Shown here one piece after another: positions 26,657-36,350 of a stretch of 64,000 nt of DNA. Each line of letters starts with the position of its first letter. Position 1 is the first letter of the stretch. The notes beneath the pieces are model-generated. The model saw only the letters and a list, made by a program, of their open reading frames with translations. It did not search any database and was not told where the DNA came from. Location of the stretch: the NCBI GenBank assembly GCA_024331125.1, contig JANDJI010000002.1:496001-560000 (forward strand). The letters are read 5' to 3'. The position numbers and the translations under genes are program-made. The DNA is from Nitrospira sp. (GTDB taxonomy: Bacteria; Nitrospirota; Nitrospiria; Nitrospirales; Nitrospiraceae).

Positions 26657-27933
26657 TGACGCGAGCATGGATTCTGCTGTTTTTGATGTCGGTCCTCGGC
26701 TGCACGCAGAGGGATGATGCACCTGATGCAGCCTCGACGGTTCTGATCTTTAAGCACGGGCGACTCTCCGGCGACGAACGCATGTTGACCGGCCTGCTGC
26801 GGGAATTCGAACGACGGCATCCCGGCGTGACCGTGCGGGAAGAGGTGCTGCCGTCTTCTTCTGATCAACAGCACCAGTATTACACCATGAATCTCGACGG
26901 CGGACGCGCTCCGTTCGACGTGCTGAGTCTGGACGTGATTTGGGTTCAGGAATTCGCCAAAGCGGGGTGGATTGCGCCTCTGGATGATTTGCCGCCGACG
27001 ATACGGCGGGAAGACTTTTTTCCTGGACCGATCGAGGCTGCGACATGGGATGGCGAGCTCTATGCCGTGCCGTGGTATATCGACGCCGGAGTCCTTTATT
27101 ATCGTAAAGATTTGTTGGAACGGTACGCCCTTGATTCTCCGAGAACGTGGCCGGAACTGCTTCGCGCGGCTCGGCTGGTCCTTGATGCGGAACGGGATCC
27201 CACATTGGTCGGCTTTGTGTGGCAAGGAAAGCAATACGAAGGGCTGGTCTGCGTCACCCTTGAAGTGCTCAGGAGCAACGGGAGCGATCTGTGGGCGGGG
27301 GATCGCGATCGGGCCGAGGAGGGCTTGCAATTCTTGCGCGATCTGGTCTGGACATACAAGATCTCGCCCCTTTCGATCGGCATGGCCGATGAAGATTCGA
27401 CCCGTCTATTGTTCGGCGAGGGACGAGCCCTGTTCATGCGAAACTGGCCGTACGCCTGGTCGCTGTTGCAACGCGAAGGATCGCCGGTCCGAGGAAAGAT
27501 TGGCGTCGTGCCCATTCCTGCCTTTCCTGGTTTTTCCGGCGTCTCGGTCTTGGGCGGATGGTTGCTGGCGGTCGCCAAACACTCGCCCCATCAAAAGGAG
27601 GCGCGCGACCTCATTGGGTTTCTCACGTCCCCGGACGTCCAGCGCCGGATGGCCATGGAACTCGGCTACAATCCGACAAGAATCGCTCTGTATGCCGAGC
27701 AAACGATGTTGGACGCGAAACCGATCTTCAAGGACCTGTTTCCCATTTTTCTAAGCGCAAGGCCCAGGCCGATCACGCCCTATTATCTCTTGCTGTCTCA
27801 AGCAGCACAGCCCGAATTGAGCGCGCTGGTAGTCGGGACGAAGGATCCCCGCGACGTGCTTCGGGCGGTTCGCCGCCAGGGAGATTGGCTCTTGCCGAGA
27901 CTTGCGAGGGCATCGGCGGATGGCGAACCATGA
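26656..27933 (+). CDS. Sugar ABC transporter substrate-binding lipoprotein (family 1)
   Basis: Periplasmic solute-binding lipoprotein of 425 residues. The signal peptide ends in the lipobox SVLGC (Cys16). The mature part has the two-lobed family-1 pattern: LTGLLREFERRHPGVTV, APFDVLSLDVIWVQEFA, LYAVPWYIDAGVLYYRKDLL and ALFMRNWPYAW. These are shared with trehalose/maltose binders such as ThuE and LpqY. Inside a trehalose/glucosylglycerate locus, retrieval of leaked disaccharide osmolytes is the likely task. Start and stop overlap both neighbours by one to four bases, so expression is tightly coupled. Confidence 0.9.
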   Translation: MTRAWILLFLMSVLGCTQRDDAPDAASTVLIFKHGRLSGDERMLTGLLREFERRHPGVTVREEVLPSSSDQQHQYYTMNLDGGRAPFDVLSLDVIWVQEFAKAGWIAPLDDLPPTIRREDFFPGPIEAATWDGELYAVPWYIDAGVLYYRKDLLERYALDSPRTWPELLRAARLVLDAERDPTLVGFVWQGKQYEGLVCVTLEVLRSNGSDLWAGDRDRAEEGLQFLRDLVWTYKISPLSIGMADEDSTRLLFGEGRALFMRNWPYAWSLLQREGSPVRGKIGVVPIPAFPGFSGVSVLGGWLLAVAKHSPHQKEARDLIGFLTSPDVQRRMAMELGYNPTRIALYAEQTMLDAKPIFKDLFPIFLSARPRPITPYYLLLSQAAQPELSALVVGTKDPRDVLRAVRRQGDWLLPRLARASADGEP

Positions 27934-28865
27934 AGGTTGCCGATTTCAACGGTCAAAAATCCGACGGACCTGGATGGAACCTCTCCGAACGGATCTGGGG
28001 GTATGCGTTCGTCGCTCCGGCAATGACGCTGGTCTCGCTCATGGCGCTCGCTCCGATCGGAGCGGCGCTCTGGCTGAGTCTGCGACATCGCCTGCCGATT
28101 TTCGGCGTGGACGAATTCGTCGGGCTCGCAAACTATCTGGACCTGCTCGGTGACGAACGGTTCTGGGCCACCCTCAGAACGACCCTCTATTTCACCGGCC
28201 TTTCGGTGGGACTGGAACTGCCGATCGGATTGGGGCTCGCGTTGCTTCTGGATGCTCTGACCGATGAACGAACACGATTCGGTCGTCTGGCTCAAACCGT
28301 CGCCATCGTGCCCTGGGCCGTTCCGACGGTCGTGTCTGCTCAGATGTGGCTGTGGCTGTATCAACCTGATTATGGTCTTCTCAATTACGTGTTGGCCCGC
28401 ATCGGCATCACCGTGCCGATCGATTGGCTGGCTGATCCTCGTTGGGCCATCCATGCGGCCGTCATCATGGAGGTGTGGAAGACCACTCCCTTCGCCGCTT
28501 TGATGTTGCTGGCCGGATTAAAGGCCTTACCATGGGAACTGCGTGCCGCCGCGCGGGTCGACGGCGCGGGATGGTGGGACGGATTTCGGTCGATCACGTT
28601 GCCGTTGCTGACGCCCGTTATCCTGATCACGCTGGTATTTCGAACCATGGACGCCGTGCGTGTGTTCGACGCGGTCTACGTGTTGACCGGTGGAGGACCG
28701 GGCAACACCACGGAAACACTCTCGATCTATGCCTACAAAACTCTTTTTCAGTCCTTGCAATTAGGGTATGGCTCCGCGCTGGCGACGGCGATGTTCCTGA
28801 TTTCGGCGATCCTGTCTTCCTTCTATGTACTGTTGCTGCGGCGACGGATGCGGGACACAACGTGA
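27930..28865 (+). CDS. Sugar ABC transporter permease, MalF-type
   Basis: Inner-membrane permease of 311 residues with about six helices. The EAA loop ELRAAARVDGAGWWDGFRSI docks on the ATPase, and FDAVYVLTGGGPGNTTETL is typical of MalF/UgpA permeases. The ATG overlaps the binding-protein stop (ATGA) and the TGA overlaps the next start. A longer in-frame reading upstream is the shadow of the binding-protein gene. Confidence 0.92.
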   Translation: MKVADFNGQKSDGPGWNLSERIWGYAFVAPAMTLVSLMALAPIGAALWLSLRHRLPIFGVDEFVGLANYLDLLGDERFWATLRTTLYFTGLSVGLELPIGLGLALLLDALTDERTRFGRLAQTVAIVPWAVPTVVSAQMWLWLYQPDYGLLNYVLARIGITVPIDWLADPRWAIHAAVIMEVWKTTPFAALMLLAGLKALPWELRAAARVDGAGWWDGFRSITLPLLTPVILITLVFRTMDAVRVFDAVYVLTGGGPGNTTETLSIYAYKTLFQSLQLGYGSALATAMFLISAILSSFYVLLLRRRMRDTT

Positions 28866-29725
28866 TGAATCGGGAACTTGCCTGCCGCGATCACTGGGCG
28901 GGTTGGAACGTTGCTGCCGCGGGACGGAACGTTTGCCTGCTGGTGGTCGTCGCGATGTTCTGCCTCGGCCCGCTCGGTTGGCAGATCCTCGCGTCCGTGA
29001 AGCCGGACGAGGAATTGGTGCGATTGCCCCCTCTTGTCCCGACGCGGTTGACTGCGGCGCATTACGAGCGAGTGTTGTTCCACTCGTCGCTGGTTCAAGC
29101 CCTGATCAACAGTGCGGTGGTCGCGACGGGCACGACCGTCCTCGCCCTCATGCTCGGTTCGTGTTGCGCGTTCGCTTTGGCCCGGTTGCCGATAAGGGGA
29201 CGGCCGATGATTCTGGGGGCGATACTCATGGCCTCGATGTTCCCGCCGATCGCGATCATCAGTCCTTTGTATCTGACGATGCGGGAGATGGGGTTGCGGG
29301 ACAGCCTGATCGCCCTGGGGCTTGCGCACACGGTCCATGCGCTTCCGTTGACGATTTGGCTTCTGACGGTCGCGTTCCGACAATTGCCCCGTGAGCTGTA
29401 TCATGCTGCGCGCGTCGACGGCTGCACCCCGCTCAAGGCTTTGCTGACCGTGGTGCTTCCGCCGGCGAGACCCGGATTGGCGGTGGCGGGATTATTGACG
29501 TTCATCCACTCATGGAATGAGTTCATGTTCGCCTTGACGCTGACGGCGAGCGATACGGCGCGAACCGCCCCAGTGGCGATCGCATTGTTTCCGGGGCTCC
29601 ATGACATTCCCTGGGGAGACCTTGCCGCGGCGTCGATCATCGTGACGCTGCCGGTCGCGGGACTCGCGGCCTTCTTCAGCCGGCATCTTATCGGAGGACT
29701 GACGGCCGGAAGCGTGAAGGGATGA
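28865..29725 (+). CDS. Sugar ABC transporter permease, MalG-type
   Basis: Second permease of the importer, 286 residues and about six helices. It carries the EAA loop ELYHAARVDGCTPLKALL and the MalG-like stretch FIHSWNEFMFALTLT. The chosen ATG overlaps the preceding stop by one base (TGATG); a GTG one codon earlier is possible. It ends four bases before the ATPase gene. Confidence 0.92.
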   Translation: MNRELACRDHWAGWNVAAAGRNVCLLVVVAMFCLGPLGWQILASVKPDEELVRLPPLVPTRLTAAHYERVLFHSSLVQALINSAVVATGTTVLALMLGSCCAFALARLPIRGRPMILGAILMASMFPPIAIISPLYLTMREMGLRDSLIALGLAHTVHALPLTIWLLTVAFRQLPRELYHAARVDGCTPLKALLTVVLPPARPGLAVAGLLTFIHSWNEFMFALTLTASDTARTAPVAIALFPGLHDIPWGDLAAASIIVTLPVAGLAAFFSRHLIGGLTAGSVKG

Positions 29726-29729
29726 CAGG

Positions 29730-30839
29730 ATGACCGAGATGCGTATCGAGGGGCTGGAGAAGCGAATCGGGACTGCGGCGATCCTCTATTCGCTGGATCT
29801 GACGGTGGAGGATGGAGAATTTTTCGTTCTGGTCGGGCCGTCCGGCTGCGGAAAATCGACCCTCTTGCATCTGCTGGCGGGGTTGGATCGGCCGACGTCC
29901 GGCCGCATCTTGTTCGACGGCAGAGACATCACCGATCTGGATCCGCGGGAGCGGGACGTGGCGTTGGTGTTTCAAACCTACGCGCTCTATCCGCACATGA
30001 CGGTCCGTGACAATCTGTCTTTCCCGCTTCGCGTTCAGAAAAAAACAAGTCGACTCGACCGGGCCATGATCGAAGACGAAGTACGGCGGATGGCCGGAGT
30101 TTTGGGGCTCGACACACTGTTGGATCGGCGACCGCAAGAGTTGTCGGGCGGGCAACGGCAACGGGTGGCCCTTGGAAGGGCGTTGATCAGAAAACCCAGA
30201 CTGTTCTTGCTGGATGAACCCTTGTCCAACCTCGACGCTCAGTTGCGGGCCGCCATGCGGGCCGAACTACGACGTCTCCATGAAAAGTTCAAGGTGACGA
30301 CCGTTTACGTGACGCACGATCAAAGCGAGGCTCTGACGATGGGTGATCGGCTCGGAGTGCTTCATGGAGGGGCGCTCCGGCAAGTCGGCAATCCTCGGGA
30401 GGTCTATGACAGACCGGCCGACGTCTTTGTCGCCGGTTTCGTGGGGTATCCGCCGATGAATCTGTTCGACGCGCGGATGGAGGAGGGAACGATCACGGCC
30501 GGACCATTGCGCTTTCCGTTGCCGACTGAGACATCGACGATTGCGCCGGGGCGAATGGTGACCGTCGGAGTCAGGCCGGAAGACATCGCGGTCGGTCCGG
30601 CAACCGAGGAGAAAACGGGGCGGGCCGTGCAAGGGATCGTCAGGTTGGTGGAACCAGCCTGGCCTATCGCGTGGGTCACGGTGGAACTGTCCGACTCGGA
30701 CAAAGCCGTCACGATCGTCGGCGTTACGATCCCAGGATATCTTCCCAAGATCGGAGAAGCCGTCGTCGTCGAAACGGGGCGGGAGGCGTTGCATCTGTTC
30801 GATCCGGTGACGGGTCGGCGATACGGCTTTCCGTCATGA
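29730..30839 (+). CDS. Sugar ABC transporter ATP-binding protein, MsmK/UgpC-type
   Basis: A 369-residue ATPase. Walker A is GPSGCGKSTLL (~34-44), the Q-loop VFQTYALYPHMTV, the signature LSGGQRQRVALGRAL, Walker B LFLLDEPLSNLD and the switch His in YVTHDQSEA. A C-terminal regulatory beta domain (~240-369) with GVRPEDIAV places it in the MalK/MsmK/UgpC group. Its presence makes the importer complete: binding protein, two permeases and ATPase in one run. The MalK-like domain could receive regulation, but no regulator is encoded nearby. Confidence 0.94.
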   Translation: MTEMRIEGLEKRIGTAAILYSLDLTVEDGEFFVLVGPSGCGKSTLLHLLAGLDRPTSGRILFDGRDITDLDPRERDVALVFQTYALYPHMTVRDNLSFPLRVQKKTSRLDRAMIEDEVRRMAGVLGLDTLLDRRPQELSGGQRQRVALGRALIRKPRLFLLDEPLSNLDAQLRAAMRAELRRLHEKFKVTTVYVTHDQSEALTMGDRLGVLHGGALRQVGNPREVYDRPADVFVAGFVGYPPMNLFDARMEEGTITAGPLRFPLPTETSTIAPGRMVTVGVRPEDIAVGPATEEKTGRAVQGIVRLVEPAWPIAWVTVELSDSDKAVTIVGVTIPGYLPKIGEAVVVETGREALHLFDPVTGRRYGFPS

Positions 30840-30873
30840 TCCTGAAAGACCCATCACACGGGAGAGGAGGGTT

Positions 30874-32070
30874 ATGATTCGGCACCTGCTGTACGGAATG
30901 GTTGCAACGATGGGGCTCACCGGTTGCCTGTCGCCGGTGGCGATGCATCGAGCGGTGATCGAATATGACCGCACGGTTAATGCGGTCGAGGCCGAGATGC
31001 TTCTGCTGAACATCGGGCGGGCTAAACAGGGACAACCGCGCCACTTTACGGCGATTTCGAACGTCGCCGCGACGTTCGACTTTCGATCCAATGCCGGATT
31101 CGGTTCCCAATTATTTGCGCCGAGCGGACCGGTATTCGCCAGAAATTTCTTTCTGTTCAATCTCGGAGCCACCGTGGCGGAAAACCCGACCGTGAGCATT
31201 GTCCCTGTACAGGGAGAGGAATTTACCAAACGAATTTTGACGCCCATGGACGAAACGCAACTCGATTTTCTATTGGCTCAAGGCGTCGAGCCGGCGATCG
31301 TGCTCAGGCTGATGGGACGCGGACTGGCCGTAGAAGAAGGAGGAAAAAGAACGTTCTACTTGAACATGCCGCATCGGGCGGACGAATATCGGGAGTTCAG
31401 AAAAAGAGTGCTGCATCTCTCCGCATTGAATCTGGCCCGCCACCTCCATGTCGGCTTTCTCACATTTGAAGACATCTGGCCGCTTCCACTTGACCATCCG
31501 ATGACTTCGCGGGCCATCGACAAGGGGTATCAATGGGGACACGATGCAAACGGCCCCCCCCGTCTGACAAAACGTGTCGTCGGGCGGCTGGCAATTACGA
31601 ATTACGATCCGACGTTGTTACCGAATGAAGAGCGTCGGAGACTCAATTTCAAGGCGGAGCGATATCCGCGCAACTACGTCCTTGTCGATATCCGTCCGAA
31701 TTATCCGGGAGGAGACTATTCCTGGCATGGCCAAATCAAGCTCCGCAGCTTCAACGCCATGCTTGAATTCTTGGCCAGGGGAATCGAGGCGGAGCCGGAA
31801 TTCGATGTCCAACCGGATCCGCGCAGCGGGGCCGTGCGTCGCAATCCGGTCAAGACTCTCGCCATCGTCGAGTCCGATACGAGACCGAACAGCACCGTGT
31901 TTGCTGCGGAACTTGAGGGGCGCTGGTATGCCATCGACGACCGTGCGGAGGGACAGGGGGATGTCCAACGATGGAATCGTGAAGCCTTCGAGTTGATGAG
32001 CCAACTCTACCAAATGACCGTCACGGACGTGGCGAAGGTGCAGGGTCTGCCCATCACGATCGCCAAATAG
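30874..32070 (+). CDS. Uncharacterised lipoprotein ending the importer operon
   Basis: A 398-residue protein with a lipoprotein signal (lipobox MGLTGC, Cys18) and a start preceded by AGAGGAGG. The mature protein begins with a helical ENVAEAEMLLLNIGRAKQG-like stretch (actual residues ~30-48), followed by beta-rich segments with Asn/Phe/Asn patterns (ATFDFRSNAGFGS, NFFLFNLGATVAENPTVS). No catalytic motif is recognised. Only 34 bp separate it from the ATPase gene, so it is probably co-transcribed with the gpgS-importer operon. A role in outer-membrane passage or sensing of sugars is speculation. It converges on glgX. Confidence 0.8.
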   Translation: MIRHLLYGMVATMGLTGCLSPVAMHRAVIEYDRTVNAVEAEMLLLNIGRAKQGQPRHFTAISNVAATFDFRSNAGFGSQLFAPSGPVFARNFFLFNLGATVAENPTVSIVPVQGEEFTKRILTPMDETQLDFLLAQGVEPAIVLRLMGRGLAVEEGGKRTFYLNMPHRADEYREFRKRVLHLSALNLARHLHVGFLTFEDIWPLPLDHPMTSRAIDKGYQWGHDANGPPRLTKRVVGRLAITNYDPTLLPNEERRRLNFKAERYPRNYVLVDIRPNYPGGDYSWHGQIKLRSFNAMLEFLARGIEAEPEFDVQPDPRSGAVRRNPVKTLAIVESDTRPNSTVFAAELEGRWYAIDDRAEGQGDVQRWNREAFELMSQLYQMTVTDVAKVQGLPITIAK

Positions 32071-32092
32071 GAGCGGCAAGAGACGCGGTGGG

Positions 32093-34225
32093 CTATTGAT
32101 CGCCGAGTCGCAGGACGGCGATCGATCGGCCTTGGAGATCGTACCGCTCCCCTCCCTTGAACACGACGACGGGATTTTTGGCGTTCGGCTGAGCGGACGT
32201 GTCGAAGACAGGACGCCAACGAACCCCTCGTTTGTGAGCGGGGAGTGTGAACGCAAGCGGCTCATGATGGGCGTTTAACAAGACCAGGATGGTATCGTCG
32301 ACAATGGGACGTCCTTTTTCATCGGTTTCGCTGATCGCGTCTCCGGCGAGTCGAAGCGCGAGCGACTTGACGTAGCCGGCGTTCCAATCCTCGTCGGTCA
32401 TTTCTTTGCCGTCCGGCCTGAACCAGGAGAGGTCTTTGACCTCCGACCCTCTGAGCCGACGTCCCTGAAAGAAACGTCGCCGCCGCAAGACCGGATGTCG
32501 TTTGCGGAAAGCGATCAGGTTGCGCACGAAAGACAGGAGGTCCCGCTTCGTCGCGTCCAGTTTCCAATCGTACCAACTGACGTCGTTATCTTGACAATAC
32601 GCGTTATTGTTGCCGTGCTGGGTTCGGCCGATTTCATCACCGCCGCACAACATTGGAACTCCCTGGGAAAGCAGCAGCAGCGCCAGGAAATTTCGTTTTT
32701 GCCGTTCGCGCAGTTCCTTGACGGTCGGATCATTCGTCGGCCCTTCCGCCCCGCAGTTCCAACTGAGGTTGTCATCGGTGCCGTCGCGGTTGTCCTCGCC
32801 GTTGGCTTCATTGTGCTTGTGGTTGTAGGACACCAGATCATGCAGTGTGAATCCGTCGTGCGCTGTCACGAAATTGATGCTGGCGAACGGCCGGCGGCCG
32901 CTGGCCTCGTACAGGTCGCTGCTGCCGGTGAGGCGATAGGCCAATTCCCCCACTTGCCCTCCATCGCCTTTGACGTACCGTCGAATGGTATCTCGATATT
33001 TGCCGTTCCATTCGGCCCAGCCGACCGGGAAGTTGCCCACTTGATACCCGCCTTCGCCGACGTCCCATGGTTCGGCGATGAGTTTGACCTGGGAGAGAAT
33101 CGGATCCTGATGCAGAATGTCGAAAAAGGCGCTCAATCGATCGACGGCGTGCAGCTCGCGCGCAAGGGCGGACGCGAGGTCGAAACGAAATCCATCCACG
33201 TGCATGTCCACGACCCAATATCGCAGGCTGTCCATGATGAGTTGCAGCGTCCGAGGATGCGTGACGTTGAGCGTGTTGCCGCAACCGGTGTAGTCCATAT
33301 AGAACCGGCGGTTGTCTGGGACAAGTCGGTAGTAGGATAGGTTGTCGATGCCACGGAACGACAACGTGGGGCCCAGGTGATTGCCCTCCGCGGTGTGGTT
33401 GTACACGACATCCAAAATGACCTCGATTCCGGCGCTGTGCAGCGTCTTGACCATGGTTTTGAATTCGCGTACATGGTGGGCGTCGACAGGAGAAACCGCG
33501 TAGCGAATGTCCGGCGCGAAGAAACCGATTGTGTTATACCCCCAATAGTTCGTCAGTCCGCGTTCCGCCAGGTGTCGATCGCGGACGAAATGATGGACCG
33601 GCAACAGTTCGACGGCTGTCACACCGAGCTCGAGCAAATAATCCAACACGGCCGGAGTCGTCAATGCCGCGTAGGTGCCGCGCATGGATTCCGGCACGTT
33701 CGGATGCCGTGCCGTGAAGCCTTTCACGTGCAGCTCATAAATGATGGTTTTGTCCCAGGGCGTCTTCAGCTGCGTGTCTCCGCCCCATGAAAAGGCCGGG
33801 TCGATGACGACGCATTTGGGAATGTTCGCGGCGTTGTCCCGTAGGTCGATCGACAGGTCGGCTTGGGGATCGCCGATCCGGTAGCCGAACATCGCGTCGG
33901 ACCACTCGATCGTTCCGGCGATGGATTTGGCGTAGGGATCAATCAACAGTTTTGCCGGATTGAACCGATGGCCCTCTTCCGGCGCGTACGGGCCGTGGAC
34001 TCGATAGCCGTAATGTTGGCCCGGCCAGAGCCCTGGAATATAGACGTGCCAAATTTGGTCGGTGCGTTCTTCCAACCGAATCCGCAGAGATTCCTTCGTG
34101 TGTTTGGGGCCGTCGAACAGGCACAGTTCAACGGCCGTGGCGTGTTCGGAAAACAGCGCAAAGTTGACTCCTTGCCCGTCCCACGTGGCGCCGAGGGGAT
34201 AGGGTTTTCCGGGCCACACTCTCAT
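32093..34225 (-). CDS. glgX: Glycogen debranching enzyme GlgX/TreX (GH13)
   Basis: Debranches glycogen by hydrolysing alpha-1,6 branches. 710 residues from the chosen ATG ([19 protein letters not shown]). An N-terminal CBM48-type domain (~1-130) is followed by the GH13 barrel: [21 protein letters not shown] (nucleophile Asp), [13 protein letters not shown] (acid Glu) and [11 protein letters not shown]. This is the isoamylase-type GlgX pattern. A frame extending 41 codons further upstream has poor composition and no ribosome-binding site. It is divergent from treZ by 113 bp. Together GlgX, TreY and TreZ convert glycogen to trehalose. Confidence 0.95.
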   Translation of the reverse strand: MRVWPGKPYPLGATWDGQGVNFALFSEHATAVELCLFDGPKHTKESLRIRLEERTDQIWHVYIPGLWPGQHYGYRVHGPYAPEEGHRFNPAKLLIDPYAKSIAGTIEWSDAMFGYRIGDPQADLSIDLRDNAANIPKCVVIDPAFSWGGDTQLKTPWDKTIIYELHVKGFTARHPNVPESMRGTYAALTTPAVLDYLLELGVTAVELLPVHHFVRDRHLAERGLTNYWGYNTIGFFAPDIRYAVSPVDAHHVREFKTMVKTLHSAGIEVILDVVYNHTAEGNHLGPTLSFRGIDNLSYYRLVPDNRRFYMDYTGCGNTLNVTHPRTLQLIMDSLRYWVVDMHVDGFRFDLASALARELHAVDRLSAFFDILHQDPILSQVKLIAEPWDVGEGGYQVGNFPVGWAEWNGKYRDTIRRYVKGDGGQVGELAYRLTGSSDLYEASGRRPFASINFVTAHDGFTLHDLVSYNHKHNEANGEDNRDGTDDNLSWNCGAEGPTNDPTVKELRERQKRNFLALLLLSQGVPMLCGGDEIGRTQHGNNNAYCQDNDVSWYDWKLDATKRDLLSFVRNLIAFRKRHPVLRRRRFFQGRRLRGSEVKDLSWFRPDGKEMTDEDWNAGYVKSLALRLAGDAISETDEKGRPIVDDTILVLLNAHHEPLAFTLPAHKRGVRWRPVFDTSAQPNAKNPVVVFKGGERYDLQGRSIAVLRLGDQ

Positions 34226-34338
34226 CTTTTTTTCTGAAGACGGCGATTCATGGTTTGTCGTATGTATAATATGCCGCCGCCGTCGCGCACAAGACGCCGG
34301 GTCACTTCGGAACAATTGCACAACGACAACCGCTTGCC

Positions 34339-36267
34339 ATGCAAACACGTGAGTCTCTCATGTCGAGCTATGAGTGGTCGCTTGATATCGGCGCGAATCG
34401 AATAGGCCTGGACTTGACGCGGTTTCGTGTGTGGGCTCCGCATGCCTCGTCCGTGGCGATTCGATTCCCGGACGAGGATCCGAGCACGGTGCCGATGCAG
34501 CCCGAAGGAGACGGCTATTTCCAGGCCGCCGTCGCCGGTGTCGCCGCAGGGACCCGGTATCGCTATCTCCTCGATGGCACGCTCGAGCGTCCCGATCCGG
34601 CCTCTCGCTTTCAACCGGACGGCGTGCATGGGCCGTCCGCCGTGGTGGATCACGACGCGTTTCAATGGACGGACCGCACATGGCGTGGACTCCCCATGGA
34701 AGACATGATTATCTATGAACTCCACGTCGGAACCTTCACCCCTGAAGGCACGTTCGAGGCGATCATTGCTCGCTTGCCCTATCTCAAGGAAACGGTGGGA
34801 GTGACGGCCATTGAGCTGATGCCGGTGGCGCAGTTTCCCGGTCATCGGAATTGGGGCTATGACGGAACCCACCCGTTCGCCGTTCAGGCAAGTTACGGAG
34901 GATCAGAAGGATTGAAACGGCTTGTGGACGCCTGCCACGCGATGGGAATGGCCGTCATGCTCGACGTGGTGTACAACCATCTTGGGCCGGAGGGCAACTA
35001 CCTGGCCGATTTCGGCCCGTACTTTACCGATCGGTATAAAACCCCCTGGGGAGCCGCCATCAATTACGACGGGCCGGACAGTGATCCGGTACGGCACTAT
35101 TTCATCAGCAACGCGCTCTATTGGGTGACGGAATATCACATCGACGGTCTGCGGCTGGATGCCGTGCACGGTATCTATGATGTCAGCCCGAGTCACATTC
35201 TGAAAGACATGGCGGCGGCCGTTCATGCTCAAGCCGAGCGACTCGATCGGCACGTGCATGTCGTCGCTGAAAGTGATTTAAATGATACCAGGCTCATTGA
35301 TCCACCGACTGTCGGAGGCTTTGGTCTGGACGGGCAATGGAACGACGATTTTCACCATGCGCTGCACGTGGTTTTGACCGGGGAACGAACCGGCTACTAT
35401 CAAGATTTCCACGGTCTAAAGGATCTCGCAAACGCCGTGCGGGAGGGGTTCGTCTATCAGGGACGCTATTCACCCTATCGCCGGCGGCGGCATGGGAGTT
35501 CTTCCCGCCATTGCCGCCCGTCGCAATTCATCGTGTTCGCTCAGAATCACGATCAGATCGGAAACCGGGCCGCGGGGGATCGGCTGAGCACCATTCTTCC
35601 CATTGAAGCTTTGTTTGTCACCCGCGCCTTGGTGCTGCTGGCTCCAAATATCCCGCTGTTGTTTATGGGGGAAGAATATGGCGAAACGGCCCCGTTTCAT
35701 TATTTCATCGAACATGGGGACTCCGTGTTAATCGAAGCGGTGCGGCAGGGCCGACGTCGGGAATTTGCCCATTTCGGATGGAAGCCGGAGGAGATCGCCG
35801 ATCCGCAGGCGGTCGAGACGTTTGAACGGTCCAAGCTTGATTGGGAACGGCACACCGAACGGCAGAAAGACCTGCTTCGATGGACCAAGGCGTTGATCGA
35901 ACTGCGCAGGACCGTTCCGTCGTTGGGAGCCGGTGACAACGAGCATCTACGCCACCAGGTCCAAGCGTTTGAATCCGATCGGGTGTTGCTGATGCACTGT
36001 CGGTCGAAGGACTGCGACGAAACGTTGCTCATATGCGGTTTTAACCGTGCGCCGGTGAAGCTGACACTGACGGCTCCGGCGGGACGTTGGTATAAACGAC
36101 TCGATGCGGGATCGGCCGACTTTGGGAGACGAGAAGAAGATTCGTTGCCGCGAGAACTGACGATCGACGGGCGGGGATTTTCGTTGACAATTCCGCCCTA
36201 CACGGCGGCCGTGTTTACAGAGGAAACGTCGTTTCCGGCAAGACCGGGCGGTCTCGGGTCCTCATGA
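34339..36267 (+). CDS. treZ: Maltooligosyltrehalose trehalohydrolase
   Basis: Releases trehalose from maltooligosyltrehalose. 642 residues. An N-terminal beta domain (~1-110) is followed by the GH13 barrel with [41 protein letters not shown] and [10 protein letters not shown]. The TreZ-specific [21 protein letters not shown] is present. A second ATG at 34360 (MSSYEWSLD) is an equally plausible start; neither has a strong ribosome-binding site. treY follows 83 bp downstream on the same strand. Confidence 0.95.
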   Translation: MQTRESLMSSYEWSLDIGANRIGLDLTRFRVWAPHASSVAIRFPDEDPSTVPMQPEGDGYFQAAVAGVAAGTRYRYLLDGTLERPDPASRFQPDGVHGPSAVVDHDAFQWTDRTWRGLPMEDMIIYELHVGTFTPEGTFEAIIARLPYLKETVGVTAIELMPVAQFPGHRNWGYDGTHPFAVQASYGGSEGLKRLVDACHAMGMAVMLDVVYNHLGPEGNYLADFGPYFTDRYKTPWGAAINYDGPDSDPVRHYFISNALYWVTEYHIDGLRLDAVHGIYDVSPSHILKDMAAAVHAQAERLDRHVHVVAESDLNDTRLIDPPTVGGFGLDGQWNDDFHHALHVVLTGERTGYYQDFHGLKDLANAVREGFVYQGRYSPYRRRRHGSSSRHCRPSQFIVFAQNHDQIGNRAAGDRLSTILPIEALFVTRALVLLAPNIPLLFMGEEYGETAPFHYFIEHGDSVLIEAVRQGRRREFAHFGWKPEEIADPQAVETFERSKLDWERHTERQKDLLRWTKALIELRRTVPSLGAGDNEHLRHQVQAFESDRVLLMHCRSKDCDETLLICGFNRAPVKLTLTAPAGRWYKRLDAGSADFGRREEDSLPRELTIDGRGFSLTIPPYTAAVFTEETSFPARPGGLGSS

Positions 36268-36350
36268 GCGACGGGGAATCGACGCCGATCTCGACACGCC
36301 TGTGTTTCTTCCATTGATCGAAGCCCGCCGAGTCTGACATATTCGATATC

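Noticed and set aside
27558..27929. N-terminal extension of the MalF-type permease
   Set aside because: Off-frame shadow of the binding-protein gene. The ATGA start gives the usual length.
28442..28864. N-terminal extension of the MalG-type permease
   Set aside because: Off-frame shadow of the MalF-type gene with His/Arg-rich composition.
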